DNA from: Actinomycetes bacterium
GTDB taxonomy: Bacteria; Actinomycetota; Acidimicrobiia; Acidimicrobiales; Palsa-688
DNA: 64,000 nt
Direction of reading: 5' to 3'
Assembly: GCA_021788115.1 (NCBI GenBank)
Contig: JAJYLA010000003.1
Coordinates: 1-64,000 of the forward strand
Part shown: piece by piece, positions 27,850 to 37,927 of the stretch
Numbering within the stretch: the stretch's first letter is position 1
Layout: each line of letters starts with the position of its first letter
The notes under the pieces: generated by a model
Database searches by the model: none
Seen by the model: the letters and a program-made list of their open reading frames with translations, nothing else
Told to the model about the DNA's origin: nothing
Made by a program: the position numbers and the translations under genes

Positions 27850-28541
27850 GCGGCGAACGGTGGGCCGTCGAAGCGGTCGGTGCTGGCGAAGCGCTCGACC
27901 GGCTCGCGGCGCAGGCGGGTGGCGCGCCCGGCGCCGGCGGGGTAGCCGAGGGCGAGCGCGCCCGCCAGCACCCACCCCTCCGGGATGCCGAGCGCCGGGA
28001 GGACCTCGTCCTCGCTGCGGACGAGCATCGTGGTGAACACGCCGCCGAGGCCCTCGCCGTGCGCGGCGAGAAGGATGCTCCACGCGAAGGGGTAGATCGA
28101 GGCGCCGCCGACGAGGGTGTAGCGGGGAAGGTCCCTGTCGGCTGCGGCCAGGCCGCGCAGGTCGGCGAGGAGCACCAGGAGCACCGGCACCCTGTCGAGG
28201 TGCTCGGCGAAGTCGCCCAGGTTCACCGCCGTGCGCGGCGACCCCTGAGAGGCGCGCTGCAGGGCGGCGCCCTCGGCGTCGCGGTCGGTGACGGGCGCCC
28301 AGGGGACCAGGCCGGCGGAGCGCATGGCCAGGTACTCGGACCACCCGACGAGGTAGAGGTCCCGGAGACGGGCCCTGAGGGCGGGGTCCTTGACCACGAT
28401 CACCTTCCACGCCTGCCGGTTGCCGCCGCTCGGCGCGAACCGGGCCGCATCGAGGAGCCGGTAGACGACGTCGTCGGCCACGGGGTCCCCGGTGAACTCC
28501 CGGACGGCGCCGGTGGTGCGCAGAGCTAGGTCGAGGTCCAT
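27846..28541 (-). CDS. nitroreductase-family FMN oxidoreductase
   Basis: 231 residues. The N-terminal pattern DLALRTTGAVREFTGDPVAD, followed by LLDAARFAPSGGNRQAWKVI, is the flavin-binding signature of nitroreductases, and the C-terminus has GVFTTMLVRSEDEV and WVLAGALALGYP. These are FMN enzymes reducing nitro, quinone or other acceptors; the substrate cannot be told. ATG 28541 sits 8 nt behind a TAGCGT -10 box with no ribosome site, so it is probably leaderless. The 254 bp upstream (28542-28795) contain no gene that I can support. Confidence 0.88.
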   Translation of the reverse strand: MDLDLALRTTGAVREFTGDPVADDVVYRLLDAARFAPSGGNRQAWKVIVVKDPALRARLRDLYLVGWSEYLAMRSAGLVPWAPVTDRDAEGAALQRASQGSPRTAVNLGDFAEHLDRVPVLLVLLADLRGLAAADRDLPRYTLVGGASIYPFAWSILLAAHGEGLGGVFTTMLVRSEDEVLPALGIPEGWVLAGALALGYPAGAGRATRLRREPVERFASTDRFDGPPFAA

Positions 28542-28549
28542 GCGTGCCC

Positions 28550-28555
28550 ACGCTA
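28550..28555 (-). promoter_or_regulatory. leaderless-type -10 box (TAGCGT) for the nitroreductase
   Basis: Reads TAGCGT on the minus strand with exactly 8 nt between it and the ATG at 28541. Confidence 0.55.
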
Positions 28556-28795
28556 CGCCGCGGGGCGCAGGAGGACCTTCTCGGCGACCACGGCCCGGGT
28601 GACGTAGGTCCGGTCGTTGCGCAGGCGGTCCACGTCGAAGCGGATCGGCTCGGAGGCATCCCCACGCCCCGGGCGGCCGCCCGAACGGAGGGTTCCGGGT
28701 CGGGACCAATGGCCCTGTTGCACGGCCAGGACGCACGGCACGATGGGTGACCTCACAGGTCCTGTACCGGTCCCCTCGACAAGGGAGATCCGCCG

Positions 28796-29026
28796 ATGAT
28801 TGACCGAGACAAGAGCTCCCGCCTCGATCCGGCACCGTTCGGTGACGGGGATGACGACGAGGACACCCTGTCGAGGCTGATCGACATGCTCCAGCAGGTG
28901 GATCGCACGCTCGACCAGATGTGGCAGAAGACGGTGCCCGGCGGAAACTTCGAGGACGCCATACGCGTCGCCGAGGCCAGCCACGACATCCACCGGGCGC
29001 TGATAGCGCTGACGCCACCCCAGTGA
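28796..29026 (+). CDS. small acidic hypothetical protein
   Basis: 76 residues, not recognised. A charged start with a run of Asp/Glu (DGDDDEDTLSRLIDML) is followed by amphipathic helices. There is no membrane segment and no Cys. The ATG has a GGGAGAT ribosome site at 6-nt spacing, and codon third positions are GC-rich, both arguing for a real gene. It precedes the MMPL exporter by 73 bp on the same strand but has its own leader. Confidence 0.65.
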   Translation: MIDRDKSSRLDPAPFGDGDDDEDTLSRLIDMLQQVDRTLDQMWQKTVPGGNFEDAIRVAEASHDIHRALIALTPPQ

Positions 29027-29085
29027 TACGGCCCGCCCCGCCCGGTCGCTCAGGTGCGCCGGGCGGGGCCGGCGGGCCGCTGGTC

Positions 29086-29091
29086 TAACCT
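29086..29091 (+). promoter_or_regulatory. leaderless-type -10 box (TAACCT) for the MMPL gene
   Basis: TAACCT ends 8 nt before the GTG at 29100, and no ribosome site lies in between. Confidence 0.55.
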
Positions 29092-29099
29092 CGCGGCGC

Positions 29100-31304
29100 G
29101 TGGAGCGGGTTCGGATTCAGGGCCGGGGGGGCGGGCGCCGCCCCCCCGGCGGGGCGGAGGAGGGCCGCAGGCGCTTCTTCGCGCGGCTCGGCGCAGCGGT
29201 CGTCCACCACCCCTGGCGGGTGATAGCCCTGTGGGTCGTCGCCGCGGTGGCTCTGATCGCGACCTCCCCCGGGCTTCCCACCACCACCAACGAGAGCAGC
29301 TTCCTGCCCAAGCACTACGAGTCGATCGAGGCGAACACCCTGGACGCCAAGGCCTTCCCGCAGGCGAGCAGGACCGTCTCGTCGGCAGCGATCATCGTCT
29401 TCGCGCGTCGCGACGGCGGGGCCCTCACCCCGGCCGACACGGCGAGGATCTCCGCCATCGTGGCGACCCTTGACCGCCGGCGCATCCGCAACATCGACGC
29501 CGTCACCCTCGCCCCCGAGTCGCCCAACCGCCTGGTGGAGGCGGCGCTGGTGGCGATGCCCAAGGCCATCGTCAACGGAACAGGGAAGGCCGCCGCCGAC
29601 GCCGTCAAGGTGCTGCGGGCGGACATCAGGCCCCTCATCCCCGGCAGCGGCCTGGTCGAAGGGGTGACCGGCACCGCGGCGCAGCAGTTGGACAGCCAGC
29701 AGTCGAGCAACCGGGCCGATCAGATCGTGCTGGCGGCGACGCTCCTCCTGATCCTGGTCCTGCTGCTGGTGATCTTCCGCAGCCCCATCATCGCCCTGAT
29801 GCCGATCATCACCATCGCACTGGTCTCCCAGGCCGCTGACGGCCTGATCGCGGACGTCAACAAGGCGGCGAACCTGAACGCCGACTCGTCGATCACGACG
29901 ATCCTCATCGTCGTCCTCTTCGGCATCGGCACCGACTACATCCTCTTCTTGATGTTCCGCTACCGGGAGCGGCTGCGCATGGGGGAGGACCCGCGCCGTG
30001 CGATGGTCAGCGCCGTGACCCGGGCGGGCGAGGCGATCGCCTCCGCCGCGGGCGCCGTGATGGTCGCCTTCCTCGCCCTGGTCCTCTCGACGCTGAGCGT
30101 GCTCCGCGCGATCGGCCCCGCCCTCGCGATCGCCGTCGCGACGATGCTCGTCGCCGCCCTGACCCTGATCCCGGCGGCGGTGTCGCTGCTCGGGACGCGG
30201 GTGTTCTGGCCGTCGAGGAGTTGGCAGCGGGAACCCCGGGCGGCGAGGTTCTCGCGTATCGGCGTTTCCCTGGCGGCGCGCCCGGCGGTCTTCGCGGCGG
30301 CCTCGGGGATCCTCCTCCTGGCCCTCGCGGTCAGCGCCCTCGGCTACCACCCGACCTTCGACCTCTCCAGCGCCGGCATCCCCAGCACCGCCGAGTCCCG
30401 GACGGCGCTCCAGACGCTGGAGAAAGGCCTGCCGCCCGGCTCGACGGATCCCGCCCAGGTGTACCTCCACTCCGCCTCCGGCCGGCGGCTCTCCGCCGGC
30501 CAGATCAGCTCCTTCGCGTCCCGGGTGAGGGCGATGCGGGGGGTGGGTGCCGTGGCGCCCCCCAGGGTCAGCCCCGACGGGGCCACCGCGTACTACAGTG
30601 TCACCCTGACGCGCGACCCCGGTTCGACCGCCGCGGTGAACCTGGTGAAGCACAGCCTGCGGCCGGAGATCCACGCGGCGGCACCTCCGGGCACGTACGC
30701 CCTCGTGGGGGGGCTGACAGCCGTGTTCGCCGACATCCAGAAGGCGATCGACCACGACTACGCGGTGGTGTTCCCCGCCGCAGCCGCGGTCATCCTCGTG
30801 ATCCTCGCCCTCCTGCTGCGGAGCGTCGTCGCCCCGTGGTACCTGATGGCCTCCGTCGGCCTGGGGTTCGCGGCCACCCTCGGGGCGAGCGTGCTCGTTT
30901 TCCAGGGGCTTCGCGGCGAGGCGGGCCTCGTGTTCCTCCTGCCCGTGTACATCTACGTGTTCGTGGTGGCGCTGGGCACCGACTACAACATCTTGATGAT
31001 CGCCCGCTTGCGTGAGGAAGCCCGGCAGGGCCACACGCCGCGGGGCGCCGCCGCCCTGACGCTGCGCCACACCGGGCCCACCATCGGCTCGGCGGGGCTG
31101 ATCCTCGCCGGCACGTTCGCCTCGCTGTCCCTCGCCGGCAACACGATCCTGTCGCAACTGGGTTTCGCCGTCGCCTGCGGCATCGCCCTCGCCGCGTTCG
31201 TGATGGCCATGTTCTTCACGCCGAGCCTGACGGCGCTCGTCGGGCACCGCGCCTGGTGGCCGGGGCATGGCGACGAGCCGGGGTCCGGGCCGCCCGCCGG
31301 CTGA
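29100..31304 (+). CDS. MMPL/RND-family membrane transporter
   Basis: 734 residues with about twelve membrane helices in two repeats, each with an exported loop after its first helix (loops about 60-200 and 400-540). The two signature segments FGIGTDYILFLMFRYRERLR and ALGTDYNILMIARLREE carry the Asp-Tyr pair thought to relay protons in MMPL transporters. Family members export lipids or other envelope compounds in actinobacteria; substrate unknown. The cytosolic N-terminus is Gly/Arg-rich. It lies upstream of the helicase on the same strand, with 68 bp between them. Confidence 0.92.
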   Translation: MERVRIQGRGGGRRPPGGAEEGRRRFFARLGAAVVHHPWRVIALWVVAAVALIATSPGLPTTTNESSFLPKHYESIEANTLDAKAFPQASRTVSSAAIIVFARRDGGALTPADTARISAIVATLDRRRIRNIDAVTLAPESPNRLVEAALVAMPKAIVNGTGKAAADAVKVLRADIRPLIPGSGLVEGVTGTAAQQLDSQQSSNRADQIVLAATLLLILVLLLVIFRSPIIALMPIITIALVSQAADGLIADVNKAANLNADSSITTILIVVLFGIGTDYILFLMFRYRERLRMGEDPRRAMVSAVTRAGEAIASAAGAVMVAFLALVLSTLSVLRAIGPALAIAVATMLVAALTLIPAAVSLLGTRVFWPSRSWQREPRAARFSRIGVSLAARPAVFAAASGILLLALAVSALGYHPTFDLSSAGIPSTAESRTALQTLEKGLPPGSTDPAQVYLHSASGRRLSAGQISSFASRVRAMRGVGAVAPPRVSPDGATAYYSVTLTRDPGSTAAVNLVKHSLRPEIHAAAPPGTYALVGGLTAVFADIQKAIDHDYAVVFPAAAAVILVILALLLRSVVAPWYLMASVGLGFAATLGASVLVFQGLRGEAGLVFLLPVYIYVFVVALGTDYNILMIARLREEARQGHTPRGAAALTLRHTGPTIGSAGLILAGTFASLSLAGNTILSQLGFAVACGIALAAFVMAMFFTPSLTALVGHRAWWPGHGDEPGSGPPAG

Positions 31305-31358
31305 CCCCCCGGCACCGCCGACCACCTACCCATGCGAACACCTGTTCGGCGCGGCGGC

Positions 31359-31364
31359 TAGGCT
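31359..31364 (+). promoter_or_regulatory. leaderless-type -10 box (TAGGCT) for the helicase gene
   Basis: TAGGCT ends 8 nt before the GTG at 31373. This spacing decided the start, because the frame is open further upstream to 31256. Confidence 0.6.
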
Positions 31365-31372
31365 TCGCGGGC

Positions 31373-33427
31373 GTGAGCGACCCTGCCCCCAGCGACGCGC
31401 CCGCGTGGGCCGCGGGCCTCGACGCCGCCCAGCGCCGGGCGGTGGACCACGACGGCGGCCCGCTCCTGATCGTCGCCGGCGCCGGCACAGGCAAGACCCG
31501 GACCCTGGTGGCGCGCCTGGCGCGCCTGGTCGACTCGGGGGTGCCCCCCGACCGGGTGCTGCTCGTGACGTTCAGCCGGCGGGCGGCCGAGGACATGATC
31601 CGCCGCCTCGGGGCTCTGGTGGGGGCGGCGACCGCCCGGCGGGTCCACGCCGGCACGTTCCATGCCGTCGCGCACCGCCTGCTGCGCCGGCACGCCTCGG
31701 CGCTCGGGCTGGACGGCGGTTTCAGCGTGCTCGACCCCGGCGACGCCGCGGATCTCATGCACCTCGCCCGCCAGGAGGTCGGGGACTCCTACGGGCGCGA
31801 CGAGCGCCGCTTTCCCCGCAAAGACACCCTCCTCGCGCTGTACTCCCGGGTCGTCAACGCCGGCGAGCCGCTCGGCGCCGTCGTCCGGCGCCACTTCCCC
31901 TGGGTGCAGGAGCACGAGGAGGCCATCGGGCGGGTGTTCGGGGTCTACACCGCCCGCAAGCGGGCCCAGGGGCTGCTCGATTTCGACGACCTGCTGCTGT
32001 ACTGGCGCGCTGCCGCCGCCGACCCGGCGGTGGGGCCCGCGCTCGCCGGCGCCTACGACCACGTCCTCGTCGACGAGTACCAGGACACCAACAGGCTGCA
32101 GGCGGAGATCGTCCGGTCACTCCGCCGGGGCGGCCGGGCGCTCACGGTGGTCGGCGACGACGCCCAGGCGATCTACTCCTTCCGGGCGGCCACGGTGCGC
32201 AACATGCTCGACTTCGCCGGCCACTTCCCCGAGGCCACGGTGGTGACCCTCGAGCGGAACCACCGCTCGACGCAGCCGATCCTCGACCTCGCCAACGCCG
32301 TGCTCGCAGGCTCGGCCGAGGGCTACCCGAAGCGGCTGTGGACCTCCGCGCCGGGGGGCGGCAGGCCGGTGCTGGCCACCTGCCCCGACGAGGGTGCGGA
32401 GGCGGAGGCGGTCGCCGACCTCATCCTCGAGCACCACGAGGCGGGGGTGGCGCTGCGGGAGCAGGCCGTGCTGTTCCGGTCCGCGCACCACAGCGACCTG
32501 CTCGAGGTCGTGCTGCGCCGCCGGCGGATCCCCTACGTCAAATACGGGGGCCTGCGCTTCCTCGAAGCCGCCCACATCCGGGACCTGGTGGCGGTGCTGC
32601 GGATCCTCGACAACCCCCGCGACGAGCTGGCGTGGTACCGGGTGCTCCAGCTCCTCGACGGTGTCGGCCCCGCCGGGGCGCGGCGCGCGATGCAGGACCT
32701 GGGGGTGGGGGAGGGCGGCGACCCGCTGGGCCGCTTCGCCGGAGGGGGCGGAGCCCTGCCGGGGCGGGCGCAGGCCGACGCCGGCCGCCTCGGCGCCGCC
32801 CTGTCGGACTGCCGCACGGACCGGCTCGAGCCGGGGGCGCAGGTGGAGCGGCTGCGCGACGCGCTCGAACCGCTCCTGCGCCGCCGCTACCCCGACGCCG
32901 AGGTGCGGCTGCGCGACTTGGACGCCCTGGGCCGCCTGGCGGCGGGCTACGACAGCCGCGCCCGCCTGGTCGCCGAGCTGACCCTCGACCCGCCGTCGGG
33001 CACCGGGGACCTGGCCGGGCCGCCGCTGCTCGACGACGACTACGCCGTGCTCTCCACGGTCCACTCCGCGAAGGGCTGCGAGTGGCGGGTGGTGCACGTG
33101 ATCCACATGTCGGACGGGATGTTCCCCTCCGACATGTCGACGGGCAGCGCCGAGGAGATCGAGGAGGAGCGCCGGCTGTTCTACGTGGCCGTGACGCGCG
33201 CACGGGAGCACCTGCACCTCTACGCCCCCCTCCGCTACCACGCCGGCGGCCCCTTCGGCCACGGGGACCGCCACGGGTACGCGCAGCGCAGCCGCTTCCT
33301 CCCCCCGGCGGCCGACGCCCTGCTCGAGCACCGGGCGGTCCGGGCGCGGGGCGAGGACACGCCCCTGCCGGCGGCCGCGGTGCCGCTGGGGACCGCCGTC
33401 GACGAAGCGCTGCGCGGCCTGTGGTGA
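31373..33427 (+). CDS. UvrD/Rep-family ATP-dependent DNA helicase
   Basis: 684 residues, superfamily 1A, 3'-5' type. In order: Q-like start DAAQRRAVDHDGGPLLIVAG, Walker A AGAGTGKTRTLVARL, Walker B VDEYQDTN, motif III VGDDAQAIYSFRAA, motif IV ERNHRSTQPILDLAN, motif V STVHSAKGCEWRVVHVI and motif VI VAVTRAREHLHLY. The motif set is complete, so it should be active. It is shorter than UvrD1/PcrA (~770) and lacks their C-terminal extension. Its leaderless-type promoter suggests it is expressed separately from the MMPL gene. Role in repair or replication restart is inferred from the family. Confidence 0.93.
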   Translation: MSDPAPSDAPAWAAGLDAAQRRAVDHDGGPLLIVAGAGTGKTRTLVARLARLVDSGVPPDRVLLVTFSRRAAEDMIRRLGALVGAATARRVHAGTFHAVAHRLLRRHASALGLDGGFSVLDPGDAADLMHLARQEVGDSYGRDERRFPRKDTLLALYSRVVNAGEPLGAVVRRHFPWVQEHEEAIGRVFGVYTARKRAQGLLDFDDLLLYWRAAAADPAVGPALAGAYDHVLVDEYQDTNRLQAEIVRSLRRGGRALTVVGDDAQAIYSFRAATVRNMLDFAGHFPEATVVTLERNHRSTQPILDLANAVLAGSAEGYPKRLWTSAPGGGRPVLATCPDEGAEAEAVADLILEHHEAGVALREQAVLFRSAHHSDLLEVVLRRRRIPYVKYGGLRFLEAAHIRDLVAVLRILDNPRDELAWYRVLQLLDGVGPAGARRAMQDLGVGEGGDPLGRFAGGGGALPGRAQADAGRLGAALSDCRTDRLEPGAQVERLRDALEPLLRRRYPDAEVRLRDLDALGRLAAGYDSRARLVAELTLDPPSGTGDLAGPPLLDDDYAVLSTVHSAKGCEWRVVHVIHMSDGMFPSDMSTGSAEEIEEERRLFYVAVTRAREHLHLYAPLRYHAGGPFGHGDRHGYAQRSRFLPPAADALLEHRAVRARGEDTPLPAAAVPLGTAVDEALRGLW

Positions 33428-33449
33428 GGGCGGACGGTGCCGCGGGTGC

Positions 33450-34436
33450 TCAGGTCAGGCCGAGCGCCGCCGCGCACGCCGGCCACTGGCCCCACCCGGC
33501 CTGGGCCTGGAGCCGCATCGCCGCCTGGTCCTGCATCTCGGGCGCCTCGAGGTCCGGGCGGCCGGGGTAGCCGAGGTCGGTCCAGGTCTGCTGGCTGAAC
33601 TGGTAGGCGCCGTAGTAGCCGTTGCCGCTGTTCTCCCGGTAGTTGTCGCTCGACTCGCACTCGCGCAGCTGCAGCCACACGCCGCCGGCGTCGGTGTACC
33701 CGGCGCCGGGAGGCGCCGGCGCGGCGGCAGGCGGGGGGGCGGGGGAGGAGACGATGCTGTGGACCACCGCCACGAGGCCTCCGTTGACGGGCATGCCCTG
33801 CCCGGCCGGCGAGGGGGGGCGGGCGCCGGCGGTCGCGGCCGTCTCCGTGTACCGGCTGAGCTGCACCTGCAGCTGGTCGAGCTGGGCCTGCTCCGACGCG
33901 GCCGCGGCCAGCGCCGCGTCGCGGGCCTCGTCGACGGTCTGCGCGGCCCGGCGCAGCACCCCCTCCTCGCGCGCCATGTCCGCCTCCTCGGCGTGGAGCT
34001 GGCGCATCTCGGTGCGGTAGCCGTCGACCGCGTCGGTCAGGTTGCCGGCCGCCACCTGCAGGTACTCGGCCTTGATCGACGGGTCTCCGGAGAGAGCCTC
34101 GGGTAGGGGCGCGGGGTCGATCCCCCCGGTGTAGCTGAGGAGCGCCTGCCGCTTCAGAAGAGCCTCGCGGGCGCCGACGCGGCGCTGCAGGGCGGCGACC
34201 TCGAGCCCGTCCGCGGCGATCTGCTGGGCCAGGGTGATCGCTCCCAGGTTGGCGCGGTCGAAGGCCAGGGTGAGCTGGTGGAGCCGGGCGGCGTGGGAGT
34301 CGACCTCCGCCCGCACCACGCCGATCTGGTCGCGCGTGGAAGCGATCGGGTCGGCACCGGCGGGCGCCGACAGCGGCACAGCGGAAGCGCCGAGCGCGAG
34401 GACACCGGCGACGACGCCGGTGATCGACCGCTTCAC
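33450..34436 (-). CDS. secreted Rpf-like transglycosylase with coiled-coil N-terminus
   Basis: 328 residues. A signal peptide (about 1-28, ending PAGADP) is followed by a long coiled coil (about 30-190: Glu/Ala/Gln-rich heptads), a Pro/Ala linker and a C-terminal transglycosylase-like domain of ~75 residues. That domain has the catalytic Glu in WLQLRECESSDNYREN and the motif YGAYQFSQQTWTDLGY. Coiled-coil plus lysozyme-like fold is typical of actinobacterial peptidoglycan hydrolases acting at division. The start GTG 34436 gives a textbook signal peptide behind a GGAG box; the frame begins at GTG 34490, 13 nt behind a TAAGGT box (34504-34509), as an alternative. Confidence 0.87.
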   Translation of the reverse strand: MKRSITGVVAGVLALGASAVPLSAPAGADPIASTRDQIGVVRAEVDSHAARLHQLTLAFDRANLGAITLAQQIAADGLEVAALQRRVGAREALLKRQALLSYTGGIDPAPLPEALSGDPSIKAEYLQVAAGNLTDAVDGYRTEMRQLHAEEADMAREEGVLRRAAQTVDEARDAALAAAASEQAQLDQLQVQLSRYTETAATAGARPPSPAGQGMPVNGGLVAVVHSIVSSPAPPPAAAPAPPGAGYTDAGGVWLQLRECESSDNYRENSGNGYYGAYQFSQQTWTDLGYPGRPDLEAPEMQDQAAMRLQAQAGWGQWPACAAALGLT

Positions 34437-34579
34437 GACACCCGCTCCGCTCGGGTTGCTGGCTCTCGCCAGCCTCGCGAAGTGAGCCACAGGACGAGGG
34501 ACGACCTTAGCGGCGAGCGGCCGGGGATTTCCACCCCGGCTGTCGCCGCCGGGCCGGCGGGGCGCGCCGGGCCGGCGGA

Positions 34580-34585
34580 TAGCCT
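34580..34585 (+). promoter_or_regulatory. candidate -10 box (TAGCCT) for the crotonase gene
   Basis: TAGCCT lies 41 nt upstream of the GTG at 34627. It would give a short leader containing the strong AGGGAGGAAG ribosome site. Confidence 0.4.
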
Positions 34586-34626
34586 GGCGCCGGCCGGATG
34601 CAGCACCGAAAGTGAGGGAGGAAGGC

Positions 34627-35427
34627 GTGAGCGACGACGGGGGAGTGGCGAGGCGCTACGGGGACGTGACCGTGGAGATCGGCGCGGACTTCGTCGCGGA
34701 GGTCGAGATCCACCGGCCGCCCAACAACTTCTTCGACGCCGCCTTGATCCGCAGCCTCGCCGACGCCTACGAAGCCCTCGACGCCGCCGGGGCGTGCCGG
34801 GCGATCGTGCTGTGCGCGGAGGGCAGGCACTTCTGCGCCGGCGCCGACTTCAACGCCGAGAGCAGCGCCGAGGCCGTCCCCGAGGAGGGCGCCGCGGGCC
34901 TCTACCGTGAGGCGGTCCGGCTCTTCCGCACCGGGCTGCCCGTCGTCGCCGCCGTGCACGGCGCCGCGGTGGGGGGAGGCCTCGGCCTCGCCTGCTCAGC
35001 GGACTTCCGCGTGGCGGCCCGCGAATCCCGCTTCAGCGCCAACTTCGCCCGGCTCGGCTTCCACCACGGCTTCGGCCTGACGATCACCCTCCCGGCCATC
35101 GTCGGCAACCAGCACGCCCTCGAGATGCTCTACACCGGCCGTCGGGTGCCCGGCGAGGAGGCGGCGGTCATCGGCCTGTGCGACCGGCTCGTGCCCCTCG
35201 CCGACGTGCGCGCCGCGGCCCGCGACCTCGCCGGGGAGATCGCAGCGTCGGCGCCCCTGGCCGTGCGCTCGATCCGGCGCACCATGCGCAGCCACCTCGC
35301 GGACGAGGTCGCCGCCGCGACGGACCGGGAGGACGCCGAGCAGGTCCGGCTGCGCCCCACCGCGGACTTCGCCGAAGGCATCCGGGCGAGCTTCGAGCGG
35401 CGCGCCCCCCGCTTCGCCGGGCGCTAG
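34627..35427 (+). CDS. enoyl-CoA hydratase/isomerase-family protein lacking both usual Glu
   Basis: 266 residues of the crotonase fold. The CoA-binding/oxyanion segments are present: EGRHFCAGADFN and HGAAVGGGLGLACSADFRV. In classical hydratases the two acid/base Glu lie in GG.CELA and F..PE; here those positions read GGGLGLA (Gly) and FSANFARLG (Phe). So simple hydration is doubtful, and it may be an isomerase, a thioesterase or a non-classical member. A Glu-poor active site with His-His (LGFHHGFG) is notable. Start GTG has a strong ribosome site; an in-frame GTG/ATG upstream at 34612 is less likely. Confidence 0.85.
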   Translation: MSDDGGVARRYGDVTVEIGADFVAEVEIHRPPNNFFDAALIRSLADAYEALDAAGACRAIVLCAEGRHFCAGADFNAESSAEAVPEEGAAGLYREAVRLFRTGLPVVAAVHGAAVGGGLGLACSADFRVAARESRFSANFARLGFHHGFGLTITLPAIVGNQHALEMLYTGRRVPGEEAAVIGLCDRLVPLADVRAAARDLAGEIAASAPLAVRSIRRTMRSHLADEVAAATDREDAEQVRLRPTADFAEGIRASFERRAPRFAGR

Positions 35428-35445
35428 CGCGGCCGGCGCCGGCGG

Positions 35446-35613
35446 TCAGTGGATGCGATCGTAGGCGCCGACCCCACCCATCACCACCGCCCCGACGAGC
35501 AGCAGGGCCATCAGGGCGGAGAAGACGAGGTCCGCCTTGCGGGTCACGAGCGCGTAGATGCCGATGATCTGGGCGACGATCAGGGAGATCCCGGCGGCGT
35601 AGAGGAGCGTCAC
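35446..35613 (-). CDS. 55-residue two-helix membrane protein
   Basis: A small frame starting at GTG 35613 encodes two hydrophobic helices (about 3-22 and 30-50) separated by VTRKADLVF, with the C-terminus GAYDRIH. Codon third positions are strongly GC and the hydrophobic pattern is clean, so I think it is real. Its GTG overlaps the stop of a 17-codon Pro/Ala frame (ATG 35663) by GTGA, which sits 7 nt behind a TACCCT -10 box; that short frame could act as a translated leader. It converges with the crotonase gene and lies downstream of ahcY on the same strand. Function unknown. Confidence 0.55.
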   Translation of the reverse strand: MTLLYAAGISLIVAQIIGIYALVTRKADLVFSALMALLLVGAVVMGGVGAYDRIH

Positions 35614-35663
35614 GTGGGCGACGGCCCTGCGGCGGCGGGGGTGGGGGCGGGGGCGGCGGGCAT
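35610..35663 (-). CDS. possible 17-codon leader peptide
   Basis: ATG 35663 opens a Pro/Ala-rich peptide of 17 residues that ends by GTGA overlap with the 55-residue membrane protein. The -10-like TACCCT lies at 35671-35676, 7 nt upstream, so the transcript would be leaderless and this would be the first translated codon. It could simply deliver ribosomes to the next start. Support is positional only. Confidence 0.3.
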   Translation of the reverse strand: MPAAPAPTPAAAGPSPT

Positions 35664-35670
35664 CCGTGGC

Positions 35671-35676
35671 AGGGTA
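35671..35676 (-). promoter_or_regulatory. leaderless-type -10 box (TACCCT) before the small membrane protein
   Basis: Reads TACCCT on the minus strand, 7 nt before ATG 35663, in the 79-bp gap downstream of ahcY. Confidence 0.4.
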
Positions 35677-35692
35677 GCCCGCCGCGCGGCGG

Positions 35693-37117
<1,425 letters not shown>

Positions 37118-37184
37118 GGGGGCTCCTTGGTTGTGTGGGGATGCGGAGGGGGACGGGGACCCGCGGCGGCCGGGCGCCGCCCTC

Positions 37185-37198
37185 GGCGCTGCAGCGCC
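37185..37198. repeat. 14-bp perfect palindrome upstream of ahcY
   Basis: GGCGCTGCAGCGCC reads the same on both strands, in the 168-bp gap between the gene ending at 37286 and ahcY. It could be an operator or part of a GC hairpin that ends the upstream oxidase transcript. Confidence 0.4.
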
Positions 37199-37285
37199 GG
37201 CGGCCGGTCCCGCCAGGCCGGGGCCGTCAGGCCCTTCCCGTCTGGTCAGCCCGGGGTCGGCGTCAGCTTATCCGCCCCGCCGCCC

Positions 37286-37927
37286 TCAGCCGCCGGATGC
37301 CGGCAGCCGGGCGAGGCGCAGCGCCGGCAGACGGGCGGAGAGGAGGGTGCCCGCCGCGGCCAGCTCGGCCTCCGCTTTGGCGCGGTCGGCTCGAAGCAGA
37401 CCCTCGTAGCGGGTCAGGGACCGAAGGGCGGCGGCATCGCCGGGGCTCGTGGCGAGGGTCTGGATCGCCTCGATGGCCCCGAGGGCGTCGGAGCTGGCCC
37501 ACATCGTGACCGCGCCGATCATCCGGCTCAGGTGCCTGCCGGGCGCGGAGGCCGGCACCTCGAGCGTCGACAGCTGGTAGATGCTGTCGTCGACGAACGA
37601 GCAGGCCTGCTGGTCGTCGCGGAGGAGACCCGGGACCTGGCGCGTCTGTGCCGGGGTCAGCGAGCGGGCCTGGACGTCGGCCCAGATGGTGAGCGACTCG
37701 CCGAGGCCGTAGCTGCAGGCGGCCACGTCGGCGTTGACCCGCGACACGGTGCTCGCCTCCCCGGCGACCTCGACGGGCCGGGATGCGTGGCGGGGCAGGT
37801 CGGTCACGACGGTGACCGCGGCGATGGCGGCCACCACGGAGCCGGCGAGCAGGCCCCGCCGGCGGTACCAGGGACGCCTGCGACGGGGGGCGGCGGCGGC
37901 GACGGGGGTGCCCTCGATGACGGTCAC
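37286..37927 (-). CDS. unknown membrane-anchored protein of the oxidase operon
   Basis: 213 residues: a basic N-terminus, one membrane helix at about 23-43, then an exported helical domain with two Cys (NADVAACSYGLGE and DDQQACSFVDD) that could form a disulfide. Not recognised. The GTG start has AGGAG 7-8 nt upstream and overlaps the SCO gene stop (GTGA), so it is translated with it. Its position at the end of the oxidase assembly operon suggests an envelope-side role in respiration, but that is inference. Confidence 0.75.
   Translation of the reverse strand: MTVIEGTPVAAAAPRRRRPWYRRRGLLAGSVVAAIAAVTVVTDLPRHASRPVEVAGEASTVSRVNADVAACSYGLGESLTIWADVQARSLTPAQTRQVPGLLRDDQQACSFVDDSIYQLSTLEVPASAPGRHLSRMIGAVTMWASSDALGAIEAIQTLATSPGDAAALRSLTRYEGLLRADRAKAEAELAAAGTLLSARLPALRLARLPASGG

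Noticed and set aside
37118-37285. SAH or SAM riboswitch upstream of ahcY
   Set aside because: I could not find the conserved core motifs of either; only GC-rich palindromes are visible.
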